Source: Tragulus kanchil | Lineage: Eukaryota; Chordata; Mammalia; Artiodactyla; Tragulidae | Length of the DNA stretch: 64,000 bases | Assembly (NCBI GenBank): GCA_022376925.1 | Contig: JAIOJX010000026.1 | Coordinates: 198,190,400 to 198,254,399 of the forward strand | Reading direction: 5' to 3' | Shown here: in pieces, positions 46,201 to 61,200 of the stretch | Numbering within the stretch: position 1 is the stretch's first letter | Layout: every line of letters starts with the position of its first letter | Notes under the pieces: model-generated | What the model saw: only the letters and a program-made list of their open reading frames with translations | Told to the model about the DNA's origin: nothing | The model's database searches: none | Translations under genes and position numbers: made by a program

Positions 46201-49200
46201 TTTTTTGATTAGTGTTATAGAGTGGGAAAAAGCACACTGGTTAAAAGTAAATAATAATACTTCCTAAAGTTCTTATGAAGGTCCAGAGGAGATAATTAAT
46301 GAGAAGTGCTTGTCACAGCCTAAGTGCCCATGAATATTAGTGATTTAACTGGAGGTTGTACCCTTACAGAAGCAGTTCAGGTTCTGCTCAATTTGTATTC
46401 AGTGTTTCTGTGACATCATAATCCTGAATAAATGGCAGAATAATAGCATTTGCTCCATTTAAAATAACATTTACTAACGTGTAAGTGAGGCTTGATTTTA
46501 ATATTTTATTCTAAACATTTAAAATATATAATAGGCATGCATAGAGCCCAGTGTTCTAGAGATCTAGAGTTGGGAACAGCTTCAACAAGAAGAAGACAGA
46601 AAGAGGCAAAAAAGCTTCAAAGTACCCATTTCGTTTTACAGAGGTACAACTTCTCTGTCGGGCAAGTTGTACCTATCCGAGTGCAGTGCTGGTTAATGGA
46701 TGCAGCTCTTTAATCTCACGCTCCCTACTAGGGCATTTTATTCCAGTGTCCAGCTTTATGCTGAATGCTTGAATTCTGCCCATCTCCACTTATTTTGGAA
46801 GGTACTGAATCCAGCCCCCCCCCCAGTGCATATCTAGACTGGTCTTTAATTACCATTTGATTTTCCTTTCTCCTTTTTTTGTTTTGACTACAGAGCTGAA
46901 TGTTTGTTATTAATATTTTAGCTCACTGCAGTGATAAGGGTTTGTGCTATGCTCAGTCTTTCATCTAGAAGTAGAAAAATTGCTTTAAATCCAACTACAA
47001 AGAGTTTTGCTTATCTAATGAAGTTAATAGTAGACAATCTTTGACTTGGTGTGAGAAATCTAAAGTTTTTAAAAATAAAAACAACTAAATTGTATCTCTA
47101 ATACAGACTGTGATCAACCTCTCTATGACTGCCCTATGTGTGGGCTCATCTGTACAAATTACCATATCCTCCAAGAACATGTTGATTTGCATTTGGAAGA
47201 AAGCAGCTTTGGACAAGGTATGCTTCTATGTTTACAGATAAGAATGTTCTGACTTAACTTCTGCTTCCTAGGACACTATCAACTTTTTAGATTAGTGTTA
47301 TAGAGTGGGAAAAAGCACACTGGTTAAAAGTAAATAATAATACTTCCTAAAGTTCTTATGAAGGTCCAGAGGAGATAATTAATGAGAAGTGCTTGTCACA
47401 GCCTAAGTGCCCATGAATATTAGTGATTTAACTGGAGGTTGTACCCTTACAGAAGCAGTTCAGGTTCTGCTCAATTTGTATTCAGTGTTTCTGTGACATC
47501 ATAATCCTGAATAAATGGCAGAATAATAGCATTTGCTCCATTTAAAATAACATTTACTAACGTGTAAGTGAGGCTTGATTTTAATATTTTATTCTAAACA
47601 TTTAAAATATATAATAGGCATGCATAGAGCCCAGTGTTCTAGAGATCTAGAGTTGGCGCAACAGCTTCAACAAGAAGAAGACAGAAAGAGGAAATCTAAA
47701 GAATCAAGACAAGAAATGGAAGAATTTCAGAAGCTGCAGGTACAGAGATGAATAATAATTACATTATTTTGGTTTGGTTAGAGTTCTTAGTTTTCACATG
47801 CTGTCAAGACTTCAGCCTATTATTTTTGACTTTATTATAATGCCATTTTTTTACATATATTTTTAATAATTCATAACAGCCACCATTTATTTGTAAGAAC
47901 TCGTTCTGGTCATGTACTAGGGTAAATGCACGAGGGACTGGTTTCATGTCGACATTTTTCATGGACCTGGGGTGACGGGAGAATGGCTTTGGGATGATTT
48001 GAGCACGTTGCATGATTATGCTGCGTCTGCTGTGGCAGAAGACTCAGGCAGTAGTGCAGATGAGGGGGAGCAACTGTAAAGACAGGTGAAATTGCTTGCT
48101 CCCCTGCCACTCTTCTCCTGCCATGTGGCCCGGCTCCTGACAGGTCACAGACTGATACCAGTCCAGGGGTTGTGGACTCCTAAAATAAGGTATCTTAAAA
48201 TCTTCGCTACTCCTTGAAGTTATTTTAGACTTTGCTTAAGTAGCTTAACTCATTTAGGATTGGGCAATATTAAATGGTGAAGCCTACATTTGAACCTATG
48301 TTCAAATTTGGAAGTTGAGACTCAGAATTTTAAGTGTTTGTATAAAACACTGAAGTGCTTGTTAAAACAGAAGCTTAGAATTAATGTCTCCTGTGTCCTA
48401 AATTCTTTTAATGATTGCAATTCAGGCATTTGGAAGGAACCATTTTTAATAGAAAATGCTTTTTAATGATGTTTGTCTTAGGTAAATAGTGTTGTCTCTT
48501 GAACTAAACTGATAGCTTCTATTATATTTTTAATGCATAAAATATTAACGACTTTTTTTCCAGTCCTAATTTGCTACGGACTGTGATGTCATCTGTGCTA
48601 ATAATGCTCATAGTTTTTAAATGTTCTTTTCCTGTATTCTTAAAGGATAATGTGTGACTAAAAAGGGCTTATGAATGAATAGGTTTGAAAATGTTCAGTT
48701 AAACAGGTTTGTGTACTTGGAGTCTTCTCAAGCCTTTAATATACTAATATGAATTGAACATATCATAAACTTCCAGAACTTGTTTGACCTCTGACATTTT
48801 TTTTCCCTCTTATATCTTACACATGGCTGTTCTTTAGAATATCTAATTTAGGCTATTTTTCTCATTTGTGGTTCATTTATTTGCAAAATTATTTTCCCAC
48901 CAAGATTCAAAGGACAAAAGAAGTTGACTTTTCCTATATCTTTTCTGCCATACATACTTTTGGACATTATCAATACAGAAAATTTTCAGTGTTTAAGGGA
49001 GTTTATTATGTAATTTTACAGGTTAGTTGTTTAGATCTCAGAAATACATTTGTAGGGGCTGTTTTAACATATTTTTTGAGATTTTATGTTAATGTGCAAA
49101 AACATAGTTCATTTACTACATAGAGTGAATACCTGAGAGAATTATGGATTAAATAAGCCTTTGTAGGCTAGCCTATGAACCACATAATGAGTACCCACAG

Positions 49201-52200
49201 GTTGTCTTGAAAAAATCATCAGTATGCTCAGAATTTACCTGCTTTTTACATTACCATTAGTTGGAAAGATAGATTCTCTACTTCCCCTACTACACATAAA
49301 GCAAGTCTCTTGCCATGATGGTTGTTCATAGAGAAGGCTTTTATTAACTCAGGGATTTTTTTGTGTGTGATTTACTTTTCATTAAAACCTGTGAGTTGAC
49401 TCATATATAAGTATAAACCAGAAGGTTTCAAAATACATTTCTAGATATATAAAATAGTGGTAAGGTAAATTTCTAACCTCATTGATGCAAAGGGACATAA
49501 AAGATTAAGTCATTTGTTTTTATGTTTAATAGAGACAATATGGTTTAGATAATTCTGGAGGGTACAAACAACAGCAGCTACGGAATATGGAGATAGAAGT
49601 AAATAGGGGAAGAATGCACCCATCTGAATTTCATAGACGAAAAGCTGATATGATGGAATCACTAGCTATTGGTGTTGATGATGGAAAAACAAAAACTTCT
49701 GGTGAGTATTTAAATGTCCAAATTATGGAGTTTAGTCCATATATCACTGAAGTAATAATCAGGATTATTTGAATTTTGCTTGATTTTCACAGCCCACAAT
49801 TTATGTAGTTTTAGGTGAGACTGTATTCAAGTTACGTTTTATATGTTGTTTTAGAACTCTTAAACTTTTATTTTTATAGTAATTAGTTCACTTATATCTG
49901 TGTCAATTTACTTGACATTTGAAAATGAACCTTTTAGAAAAGTTTTTACTGAAAGTTTACTGTGTTCTAGGCAATTCCTATCTAGTAGAATGTGAGCCAC
50001 ATAAATGATTTAAAATTTCCAGTAGTCATATTAAAAGGGAAGACTAGGTGAAATTAATTTTAATATTTTTCCAGCATGTCCAAAATATAATATTTCAGTA
50101 TGTAATCAGTGTTAAAAAATATTAATGCAGGGCTTCTCCTGACCTGCAAGGATTTCATGTGCCGTGGAGTGGCTAGATGTGTTGTCTGATTATGAGCCAG
50201 CACTCTGGAGCTCATGCACCCAGAGCTGGTGCTCTGCAACAAGAGAGGCCACTGCAATGGAAGACCCACATAGACCAAAGAATAAAGATGGATGAAAATA
50301 AACAAATAAAAAAAACAATAAAAGAGGCCAAAAATTAAAAATAAGAAAAAATATTAATAGAGTGTTTTACAATCTTTGCACATTCTTCAAAATCCAGTGT
50401 GTATTTTACTTTGCAGAACATCTCAGTTGGGACAAGGTACATTTCAGGTATTCAAATAACCACACGTAAATAGTTTCTACTGTATTATTCAGTATAGTTT
50501 TAGACACTAAGACCTTTATATATATTGTATCATGTAACTCTCAAAAGAAAAATATTGTGTACTGTTAGATTCTTCAGACTGAGGAAATTGTGACTTAGAA
50601 AGGTTAAATTACTCTGCTAAGGAAAGGTTGAGCTTCCCAGGTGGTGCTAGCAGTAAAAAGAACCTGCCTGCCAATATAGGAGTCACTGGTTCAGTCCCTG
50701 GGTTGGGAAGATCCTCTGGAGGAGGGCATGGCAACCCACTCCAGTATTCTTGCCTGGAGAATCCCATGGACAGAGGAGCCTGGCGGGCTACAGTCTAGAG
50801 GCTTGCAAAGAGTCAGACATGACTGAAGCAGCTTACCACGAGGTAAGGTTACACAGCTAGCTGTTGGCCCAGCTGGTATTCACAATCACATCTATCTTAT
50901 TCCAAGGACTGCTTTTTAAGCTACATGTAAATTGGTATATAATATGTATGCTCTGATTGGATTTGATTAAATACATTGATTCGTATAACTGTACTTCATT
51001 CACTTTGATTACTGAGTAGAATTTCCTTGGATGACTTAAGTTTTATTCTTAGAATTTAAAACTTAGAATTCTTAAGTTTTATTCTTAAGTGTCCTTGTAT
51101 GACATTGTTTTATTTGTAGAAACTATGAACACATTTCCTCCTCAAGAGTTTCTCTAACATCCAAACTACAAATACTATGTTAAAGGGCATTTGCATAATT
51201 ATCTTTGTTAAGACTATTACTAAGTTATTTTCTAAAATGGTTGTAATCTACATCAACATCAGTATTTTGACTCACACTTTGTATTGTGACACTTTTAAAT
51301 TTTTGTCATTTAATAGAACGTTAGTAAGATACATCTCTCTCTTTTTTTTTTTTTTTTGCCGGCTTTCTTTTTTTTTTTTTTTTTTAAAGATTTTTTAGTT
51401 TATTTTGGGCGGGGGTCGGGTTGGGGAGGGAGGGGAGCAGGCGGGCCACTTCTATTGGTCTTTCATTTCTCTATTTTCATCTGTCTTTGTTCTTTGGCTC
51501 CTGTGGGCCTCCCATCGCGGTGGCCTCTGTCGTTGCAGAGCACCGGCTCTGAGCGTGTGCGCTCCAGAGCTCCGGCTCAGTAATTGGACACATGGGTCCA
51601 GCCGCTCCGCGGCATGTGGGATCTTCCCAGGCCAGGGATCGAACTGGCGCCCCTTGCACTGCAAGGCGGTGTCCTTACCCACTGGACCACCACGGGAAGC
51701 CCAAGATACATCTCTTAATTGCATTTCTCATACTGCTCTGAGTTCATTTCTTCTGTAAATAACCTAGTGCCCTTTTCTCTTCTCTGTTGTGCTGTCTTTT
51801 TCTTAGTGATTTTTGGAAGTCCATTAAGTAGTCAGGATACTAACTCTTCATTGATTATAGAAGGAGCAGTTATCATCTCCAGATCTATAATTTGCCTTTA
51901 AATTTTGCATATAGTATCTTTAATTAGAATTTTAAATTTGAATATAATCAAACTTCTCAATCTTTTCCTTCCTAAGTGTTCTGTTAAGAAGCTCTCCCAT
52001 CTTTGAGATCATAAGCATATCCCTTTGTGTTTTCTTTAAGTATTTATACCCTTAAAATGGATAACCAACAAGGACCTAATGTATAGCTCAGGGAACTCTG
52101 TTCAATATTATGTAATAACATAAATGGGAAAAAGAATTTGAAACAAAAAATAGAATCATGTATAATTGAATCACTTTACTATATACCTGAAACAATCACA

Positions 52201-55200
52201 TTGTTAATGTTAATCAGCTATACTTCAATATAAAATAAAAGGTTAAATAATATACACACAAACATATAAAGATATTTCCTTCACATAGATCTTGGTAATT
52301 TTTGTGCCAATTGGCAGTAATTATATCACATAAAAATCAACTCACTGTGATATACCATGAATGAAGTGTTTAAGTTGGGAGCAAATTGATTAGGACTGAA
52401 CTTCAGAGAGAATGAGGTCCAGCAAAATGTATAATAAAATGGAGAGAGAAGAACATTCATTTGGAAGTGTACTTTTATGTCCTGGGCCATGCAGATGCAA
52501 AAATGAAAGAAGCAGACAACTTCAATTCAACATAATAAGTAATATGCTAGTTTTAGGAACCTTGCATAGTGTGTACATGCAGGAGAATAGCTAAGATTAT
52601 ATCACTAAAAAGATAGAAGATGGAATTGACAGGACTTATATGTGGCCCTTGAGAAAGATTGATACTGAAGATACATGAAACAGCCGTAGAACGGTGATAG
52701 CCTTCTAAACCTTCTACATCTCTTTCCACTTTAGGAATTATGGAAGCACTTTATAGGTATTATCAGAGTGCTGCCACAGATGTGAGGCGTGTGTGGCTTT
52801 CTGCTGTAGTGGATCACTTTCATTCATCTTTTGGTGACAAAGGTTGGGGTTGTGGTTACAGAAATTTCCAAATGCTGCTTTCATCACTATTGCAAAATGA
52901 TACTTATGACGACAGCTTGAAAGGTATGTGATCCGAACTTACCATCTAGTAAAGTGCATATGAGGTAGAATGAAGTAATAGTATACATAAATAACAGCTT
53001 TAATAAAGATGTATTTTAGTGGATATTTACATTAAAAACTTTTATTCTGGTTGTAGGAAAAGAAAATGATATAGTAGATATCAGAAATAACTTAAAAACT
53101 ATGGGTTCCTGTAGAATATATGAGTACTGCTAAATGATATTATTCAGTACTTCAGTTACTGTCACATTACATGTTTGCTTTGTATAATTTTAGGTATGTC
53201 AGTTCCTTGCATTCCTAAAATTCAGTCTATGATTGAAGATGCATGGAAAGAAGGTTTTGATCCCCAGGGTGCCTCTCAACTTAATAACAGGTTACAAGGA
53301 ACAAAGGCATGGATTGGAGCATGTGAAATATATACACTTCTGACCTCTCTAAGGATAAAGTATGTACCTAAAAAACCAAGTTAATGTTATTATCATATCT
53401 GGAAAGGTTTTGTTACTGTCTGTATTTTTATGGAAGGGATAGTTTAAAAATTTAAATAGCATTAATAAAAATAAAATGAAAACCAACAACACATTCACTA
53501 CTTCTTGCTCTTCTCTGTTCTCAAGTCATATTTCTCAGAGGTGACATTGTTTTCAAATAATAGACTTTCATGGCTTTTTCTTGATTTGTCAGTTTTAGGC
53601 ATTGTCTGTTGCATTCTCCTTATATCTCCCATCTGTGTCTGCTCCATTTTTATAATATGGTTAAATCTCAGTTTTGGTTACGTTAAAGTCAGGGTTTATA
53701 TCCTAACTATGTGAATATTATTCACTGCTGATTTTATAGCTTTGTAGAAAAGCTTTTTAAAATTTTCCTTAAGAATTGCCTTTTCTTTTCCCTTTTACTG
53801 TGTGACTCCATCATGGTCAAGTTTTTCCAGAAAGTCCACTTATCATGTAATCTGAGACACTCCTTATTCCTGAACACCTTTTCCTCGAAGCCAGTCCCTT
53901 CTAGTCTGGTGACAAAGGTTGGGGTTGTGGTTACAGAAATTTCCAAATGCTGCTTTCATCACTATTGCAAAATGATACTTATGACGACAGCTTGAAAGGT
54001 ATGTGATCCGAACTTACCATCTAGTAAAGTGCATATGAGGTAGAATGAAGTAATAGTATACATAAATAACAGCTTTAATAAAGATGTATTTTAGTGGATA
54101 TTTACATTAAAAACTTTTATTCTGGTTGTAGGAAAAGAAAATGATATAGTAGATATCAGAAATAACTTAAAAACTATGGGTTCCTGTAGAATATATGAGT
54201 ACTGCTAAATGATATTATTCAGTACTTCAGTTACTGTCACATTACATGTTTGCTTTGTATAATTTTAGGTATGTCAGTTCCTTGCATTCCTAAAATTCAG
54301 TCTATGATTGAAGATGCATGGAAAGAAGGTTTTGATCCCCAGGGTGCCTCTCAACTTAATAACAGGTTACAAGGAACAAAGGCATGGATTGGAGCATGTG
54401 AAATATATACACTTCTGACCTCTCTAAGGATAAAGTATGTACCTAAAAAACCAAGTTAATGTTATTATCATATCTGGAAAGGTTTTGTTACTGTCTGTAT
54501 TTTTATGGAAGGGATAGTTTAAAAATTTAAATAGCATTAATAAAAATAAAATGAAAACCAACAACACATTCACTACTTCTTGCTCTTCTCTGTTCTCAAG
54601 TCATATTTCTCAGAGGTGACATTGTTTTCAAATAATAGACTTTCATGGCTTTTTCTTGATTTGTCAGTTTTAGGCATTGTCTGTTGCATTCTCCTTATAT
54701 CTCCCATCTGTGTCTGCTCCATTTTTATAATATGGTTAAATCTCAGTTTTGGTTACGTTAAAGTCAGGGTTTATATCCTAACTATGTGAATATTATTCAC
54801 TGCTGATTTTATAGCTTTGTAGAAAAGCTTTTTAAAATTTTCCTTAAGAATTGCCTTTTCTTTTCCCTTTTACTGTGTGACTCCATCATGGTCAAGTTTT
54901 TCCAGAAAGTCCACTTATCATGTAATCTGAGACACTCCTTATTCCTGAACACCTTTTCCTCGAAGCCACCTGTCCTCTGCTCTAGTCTGGATTGTTTGCC
55001 TTCTAGATCCTTTCCACAGGTCTAATCATGTTGCATTTCTTCATTTTTTTATTGAAATGGATCCTGTATTTTTTTTCTGGATTCCATGTCCTTCTCCTTT
55101 TTGGTTTATTCTCTTTTGCTTGAACACTTTTTTCATTAGCTTGCTAAGAAAGGTACCTAGTCTTATTACTTAAGTGATAATTTGTGTGGCTGTATTATTA

Positions 55201-58200
55201 ACGCAAAGTCACTTACAGATCAGATTAAGTTGTAACTCTGCTGGCTTCTAACAATCGGTATTAAAGAGGTAGTAAGATGCCATCAGATTTTTGTTCCTAT
55301 TATATAATCTATTTTCTTGGCCCTGATACTATAAAATTTCACCATTGGATGGGGGCTTTGATTCATTGTGTTGGGCATTTATTTTTCCTTTTGAATCAAA
55401 TTGTAAGCTGTAGAATCTCAGTAGAGTGGTTAAGAGCTTAGACTTTTTGAAGTAAGATTGCCTATAATTGATTGTAACTTTCTGCTTATTAGCTCTATGA
55501 CTTAACTTGTCTGTACCCTAGTTCCACCATTGATAAAAGAACACATGAATAGTCACTGCTTCATAGAGTCTTAGTGATAATTAAATGTGATAATATAGTG
55601 CTTAAGACTGTGACTGCCATGTAATAAGAGCTTAGAGATTCACTGTTGTTTGATCGTTATGATCTCTCCATTTTCTTTATTTTTCTTTCTGGACTTCCTA
55701 TTTGTTGGCCACTGAACTTCTTTGACATTTGAAGTTTACTAGTCATGTCTCATTTTTTAATCTCTGCTTTCTGTTTTATTATCTGGATTCTCAACTTTAT
55801 CCCCCACTACTCTGTTGAAATTTTCATTCGAACAATGATGTTTTTAAATATTAAGAGATAATTTCATAGCATCATACCTTGTTATGGTTGTAAAGTTTTT
55901 CTGTTCTTTGCATTTTCCTGTTTCGTCCATGTTAAATTGTTTTTCATGTCATTTTACTTTAGTCTATTTGCTTAGAAGGCTTTCTTCTAACTTTTAAAAT
56001 TTTTTTCCATTTTTTCTAAAGTGAAGAATAAGGCACTAAAATGCTGATTGATGGTCCTGCAGAGTTTCATGGAGTTTGCAGATGAGGAAACTTCATTTCT
56101 TAGCTGGAAGTTTACCATGTGGTTGAAGACTCTCCAATATCAGTACACAGAGAGGTCTTTTCTTATAGTCCACTCAGAGAAAAGTTCTCTACTCTCTTGT
56201 CTATAGTTTCTAGAAAGGTGGAGGTGGGAGTTCAGTAGTGATTTGCTGTCTTTATGCAAACTTCCAGTGAATCTCTCTTTCCAGCCTCAGTACTACTCTA
56301 CCCAATACCTGGTATCCTTAAACTTCTGTCCTCTCTTGGGTTTTAAGAAAATTGTCTCTGTTTCTTTGCATTCACTTTTATATTTCCTCTGTCCATTTTC
56401 TAGAAATATGTGCCAGTTTCTTGTCTGTCCCCATGTTCTTTCTCCATGAGTGTTTACATCACTTTCTCCTTCAGTATTATGTTGTTGGCCTGTCAAGAGG
56501 CATCAGAGATAAATGCTTATGATCATCTTTAATAGAAAGTTTGCCTCAAAATTCATGACTGTGTATTTCCTTTTATGTTTGTTTCCAAGTAATTTAACCC
56601 ATGTTTTATATCATTTCTGTCATCACTATTTAGTAGTTAGATTCAGAAGTAAAAATCTGTCTTAAATTTTAAATAGAAATATGAATATATAGTACTTTTC
56701 TTGAATTACTAAATTGCAAGAACTTTGTTTTTTTTCCCATTTTCTTTATTTTTCTTTCTGGACTTCCTATTTGTTGGCCACTGAACTTCTTTGACATTTG
56801 AAGTTTACTAGTCATGTCTCATTTTTTAATCTCTGCTTTCTGTTTTATTATCTGGATTCTCAACTTTATCCCCACTACTCTGTTGAAATTTTCATTCGAA
56901 CAATGATGTTTTTAAATATTAAGAGATAATTTCATAGCATCATACCTTGTTATGGTTGTAAAGTTTTTCTGTTCTTTGCATTTTCCTGTTTCGTCCATGT
57001 TAAATTGTTTTTCATGTCATTTTACTTTAGTCTATTTGCTTAGAAGGCTTTCTTCTAATTTTTAAAAATTTTTTTTCCATTTTTTCTAAAGTGAAGAATA
57101 AGGCACTAAAATGCTGATTGATGGTCCTGCAGAGTTTCATGGAGTTTGCAGATGAGGAAACTTCATTTCTTAGCTGGAAGTTTACCATGTGGTTGAAGAC
57201 TCTCCAATATCAGTACACAGAGAGGTCTTTTCTTATAGTCCACTCAGAGAAAAGTTCTCTACTCTCTTGTCTATAGTTTCTAGAAAGGTGGAGGTGGGAG
57301 TTCAGTAGTGATTTGCTGTCTTTATGCAAACTTCCAGTGAATCTCTCTTTCCAGCCTCAGTACTACTCTACCCAATACCTGGTATCCTTAAACTTCTGTC
57401 CTCTCTTGGGTTTTAAGAAAATTGTCTCTGTTTCTTTGCATTCACTTTTATATTTCCTCTGTCCATTTTCTAGAAATATGTGCCAGTTTCTTGTCTGTCC
57501 CCATGTTCTTTCTCCATGAGTGTTTACATCACTTTCTCCTTCAGTATTATGTTGTTGGCCTGTCAAGAGGCATCAGAGATAAATGCTTATGATCATCTTT
57601 AATAGAAAGTTTGCCTCAAAATTCATGACTGTGTATTTCCTTTTATGTTTGTTTCCAAGTAATTTAACCCATGTTTTATATCATTTCTGTCATCACTATT
57701 TAGTAGTTAGATTCAGAAGTAAAAATCTGTCTTAAATTTTAAATAGAAATATGAATATATAGTACTTTTCTTGAATTACTAAATTGCAAGAACTAGTTTA
57801 CTGTCCTCTAAATTATTTTCCCCTCCTTTTTGCCATTCTGTCCACATCTTCAGATTATATATACTATATCATGTTTTGAACTTTTAAGTAATTTTTAAGG
57901 AAGGAAACATTTTTGTTTAAAGTACAGCTGTTTTTCTGGTACTTGTAATAGATTAGTTTTTTGTAAAGCCTTTTTGTTACTATACCCTGAATTTGTTTAC
58001 TGGTCATTTAAATGTCTTCCTTTTGCTCTCTATGAATTATAATTATAAAATACTGTTCAAATTCTAAATCTAACCTGCAATCAACTACTAACTCAAAATC
58101 ACTCTTCTCACTTTTTGATAGCTTTCCCAGAAGTTCATTTCAACATTTAAAGCTCAGGATTAATCAGCTGAAAGTTAGAAACATTAAACTTGTTGAGGCT

Positions 58201-61200
58201 GAAGATAACAATGAGGGTGTACTTTTATGGCCAGAGAGACAAGGATAAGATATCTGTGCTATACTTTAAAGTGAAAATAAAGCTTTGAATTGTTTTTCTT
58301 TCCTTTTATACTCAACCTTTTAAAAATAGTTGTTGAGAAGTATACATAGTGTTTCTGATTAAAATAATTTGATTTATTCATGGTTGATTTCCTCTTGAGG
58401 AAGCAGTGCCACCATGGCCTATTGCCAAATAGGAGATAGATAGATGTGTAGATGGGGTACATCTACAGGTTTTTCTGTGATCTTTACAGGTATTCTTTTT
58501 TGTCTATTGTTGAAATTTGAGAGAACTAAGAGGAAAAATATTTAGGATATTTTGTAGAGTTTCTAATGGCTGCCAAGGAATTATAATTAAAAGCTGACTT
58601 TTAATTGATCATCAGGCTTATAGAATTTAGAATAAAAGTCCCTATGTCTCAGGAAATATGTAGACTTCTTTTTAAAAATCAAATATGATCCTCATTTTAC
58701 TACCAGTGGAGATGTTATATGTCAGAAAATTTTTGTAACTTTGATAGCTGTCATCAGCCTTAAGTTAAACAATTTCCTCATAAAATAATGGTTGTCAGAT
58801 AAATAATAAACTTTTTATTTCTTCTCAGGAAAATAATGATGAGATAAAATTAATCCTAAATGAAGAATTTTTGCATTTTATAACTCCATTGATAAAAAAT
58901 TTTGTTAAATATAGTCTAAATAATCCACTTCATCAATTTTTTTTATAGGTGCCGTATTGTTGACTTTCACAAATCAACTGGTCCTATGGGTACACACCCT
59001 CGCTTATTTGAATGGATATTGAGCTATTATTCTTCAGAGAGAGAAGGAGGTCCAAAAGTAGTATGTACATCCAAACCTCCTATCTATCTTCAGCATCAAG
59101 GTTAGTATAACTTACAGATAGTAAGTGTAACTTGAGTGTTTATTTATATAAGACAACTAAAGCTTTTGCTTTAGGATACAGTAAGATTCTGATGCTGAGA
59201 AGAGTATTGTGACATTACTCTGAGTTTTAGAGCTATATTGTCATTATAATACATTCCATAATGGATGATATCCTTGGTATCTTTGGGACTGTCTGGTTCA
59301 GGGCTACCTCTTTCTTTATTGTCCATCCTTTACTTTTTTCAGGGCTTTACGTCACTTCAGTCAGTGAGGCCTTCCCTGACTACCCTTTAAAAATTTTTGT
59401 CTCATTATTCTATCCCCCGCTAGCACTGACATTGCCTTTCCCTCTTCCCTGCATTATTTTGCTTTATCTAACATGATATGTATAAACTTTACTTATTTAC
59501 CTTGTATATGGAGTATTTATTTTATTAGAATGTAAGTTCCATGAAGGCAGAAGTGTTTGGTTTGTTTGCTTTTGTATCACTAACTGCCTGGAACAGTGCC
59601 TGGCATATGGGTATTTCAAAAAATTTGTTGAATGGATGATTTGGGTTGACAGGAAGGAGAAGTAAATGTTAGGAATCTCATTGTTCAGGATACAAGCTAT
59701 AAAGGTTAAGCCCTTCTCTCTGTGATTCTTGTATATATAAATTGACTGTTGTGTACCTTTTGGAACCATGAGTTTTTCTCCAATAGTTAAATTTCAAATC
59801 CTTTCATCTTAGGTCATTTGAGTAAGAAGGACTATGGGATTAGAAAAGGAAACTAAAATATATGGCATAGTAGAAGTAGAACTTTTTGCCATGAAGCCCT
59901 TAAAAAACTAAAATTGAACAAAAGAAGATTAGAAAGTAGAACCAAATTTTTGTGTCTTAGAACTGAAAGGACTCAGATAACTGATATGTCAGAGGGACTG
60001 ACTGTCTTTATATTGGAAACACACATAAAAAGTATATATAGGTGTGTCTATATATGTGTATGTGTGTATATAGTAACTTGTATCTGTATATTAGTGCTCA
60101 CATAGGTAAATATATCTCTCCCATACACACATTTATGTATAGCTCTTTTTTGATTTTTTCTGATAGGTCATAGTCGAACAGTTGTTGGAATTGAAGAGAG
60201 AAAAAACCGAGCATTGTGTTTACTAATATTTGATCCTGGATGTCCTTCTCGAGAAATGCAGAAACTCTTAAAGCAAGACATGGAAGTTAGCAGTCTCAAG
60301 CAGCTACGGAAATTTGTGGGGAATTTAAAACATAAGCAATACCAGATAGTGGCAGTAGAGGGTGTTCTTTCTTCAGAGGAGAAAATTGTAAGTATTTATT
60401 ATGTGAAGCTTGGACAGGTTGAACTTCAGAGTGTAAAATTTTTAAGTCAAAATCAGTGTTATTCCTTTGTAATCCCTAACATTCAGTTATGTGTAACATT
60501 AGGTTGGCAAAGATATGTTGTTTGTATGATATGTCATTTAATTTTGGAATGGACATCTTTAAATTTCAAATGGTACCTGATACTGTCAAATATTTTACTC
60601 AGAGCTTCATCAAAATGTTAAATTTTATAACATTTAATTTTGAATATCAGGGAGTAATAAAATGGCAACATGTATGGTAACTTGATCCAAGGAGTTCCAA
60701 CTCATTAGTTTTACAATTATTGTTGATTAAATGTGATTCTAGCAATTCCTGAGGCTCCAAGTTAGGCACTTGGGTATATGGATATAGCATTAGAAATATA
60801 GTTATCACACTGTTGAGAAGGTGAAGTACTCTGAGAGGCATTTTTTCTTTCAGATTCAAGAACTGTCCACACATATATACTTACTGGATATATACAATTC
60901 CAGAAATTAGCTTCAGTACAGTTGCCTCTTTATACTTTGCATTTAAGTAATGAGTAGTACATCATAGAAGAATTCCTAGAAAACAGAAACTCTCCATTTT
61001 TATAAACTGAAGCTATGGGGTAGCATATCAGGTTTAGAAAATGTACAGTTCTCAAATCTTAAAGAAAAAAAAATGTCCCTTTTAGAGTACTTCACCTTTG
61101 TTTTCCTCTAAGAGAGACAGAGCAGTACAGAAGAGCATTTATGAAGAGCAATAGGATCGTGAGGAGCAGACTAGCTTTGTTTGAAATGAGAGAAAATTTA

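Larger units (their letters stand above)
45553..47691. repeat. ZUP1: Direct duplication block 13
   Basis: Copy A 45553-46606, copy B 46636-47691, joint 46607-46635. The joint contains gtaccca next to ttttacag, echoing the sequence upstream of copy A (gtacccagtat...tcttacag). It carries ZUP1 coding exon 2 and part of exon 3. Confidence 0.92.
52832..54987. repeat. ZUP1: Direct duplication block 14
   Basis: Copy A 52832-53906, copy B 53907-54987. Identical except the last ~25 bp of copy A, where ccagtcccttctag replaces ccacctgtcctctgctctag. It carries the 3' part of ZUP1 coding exon 5 and all of exon 6. Confidence 0.92.
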
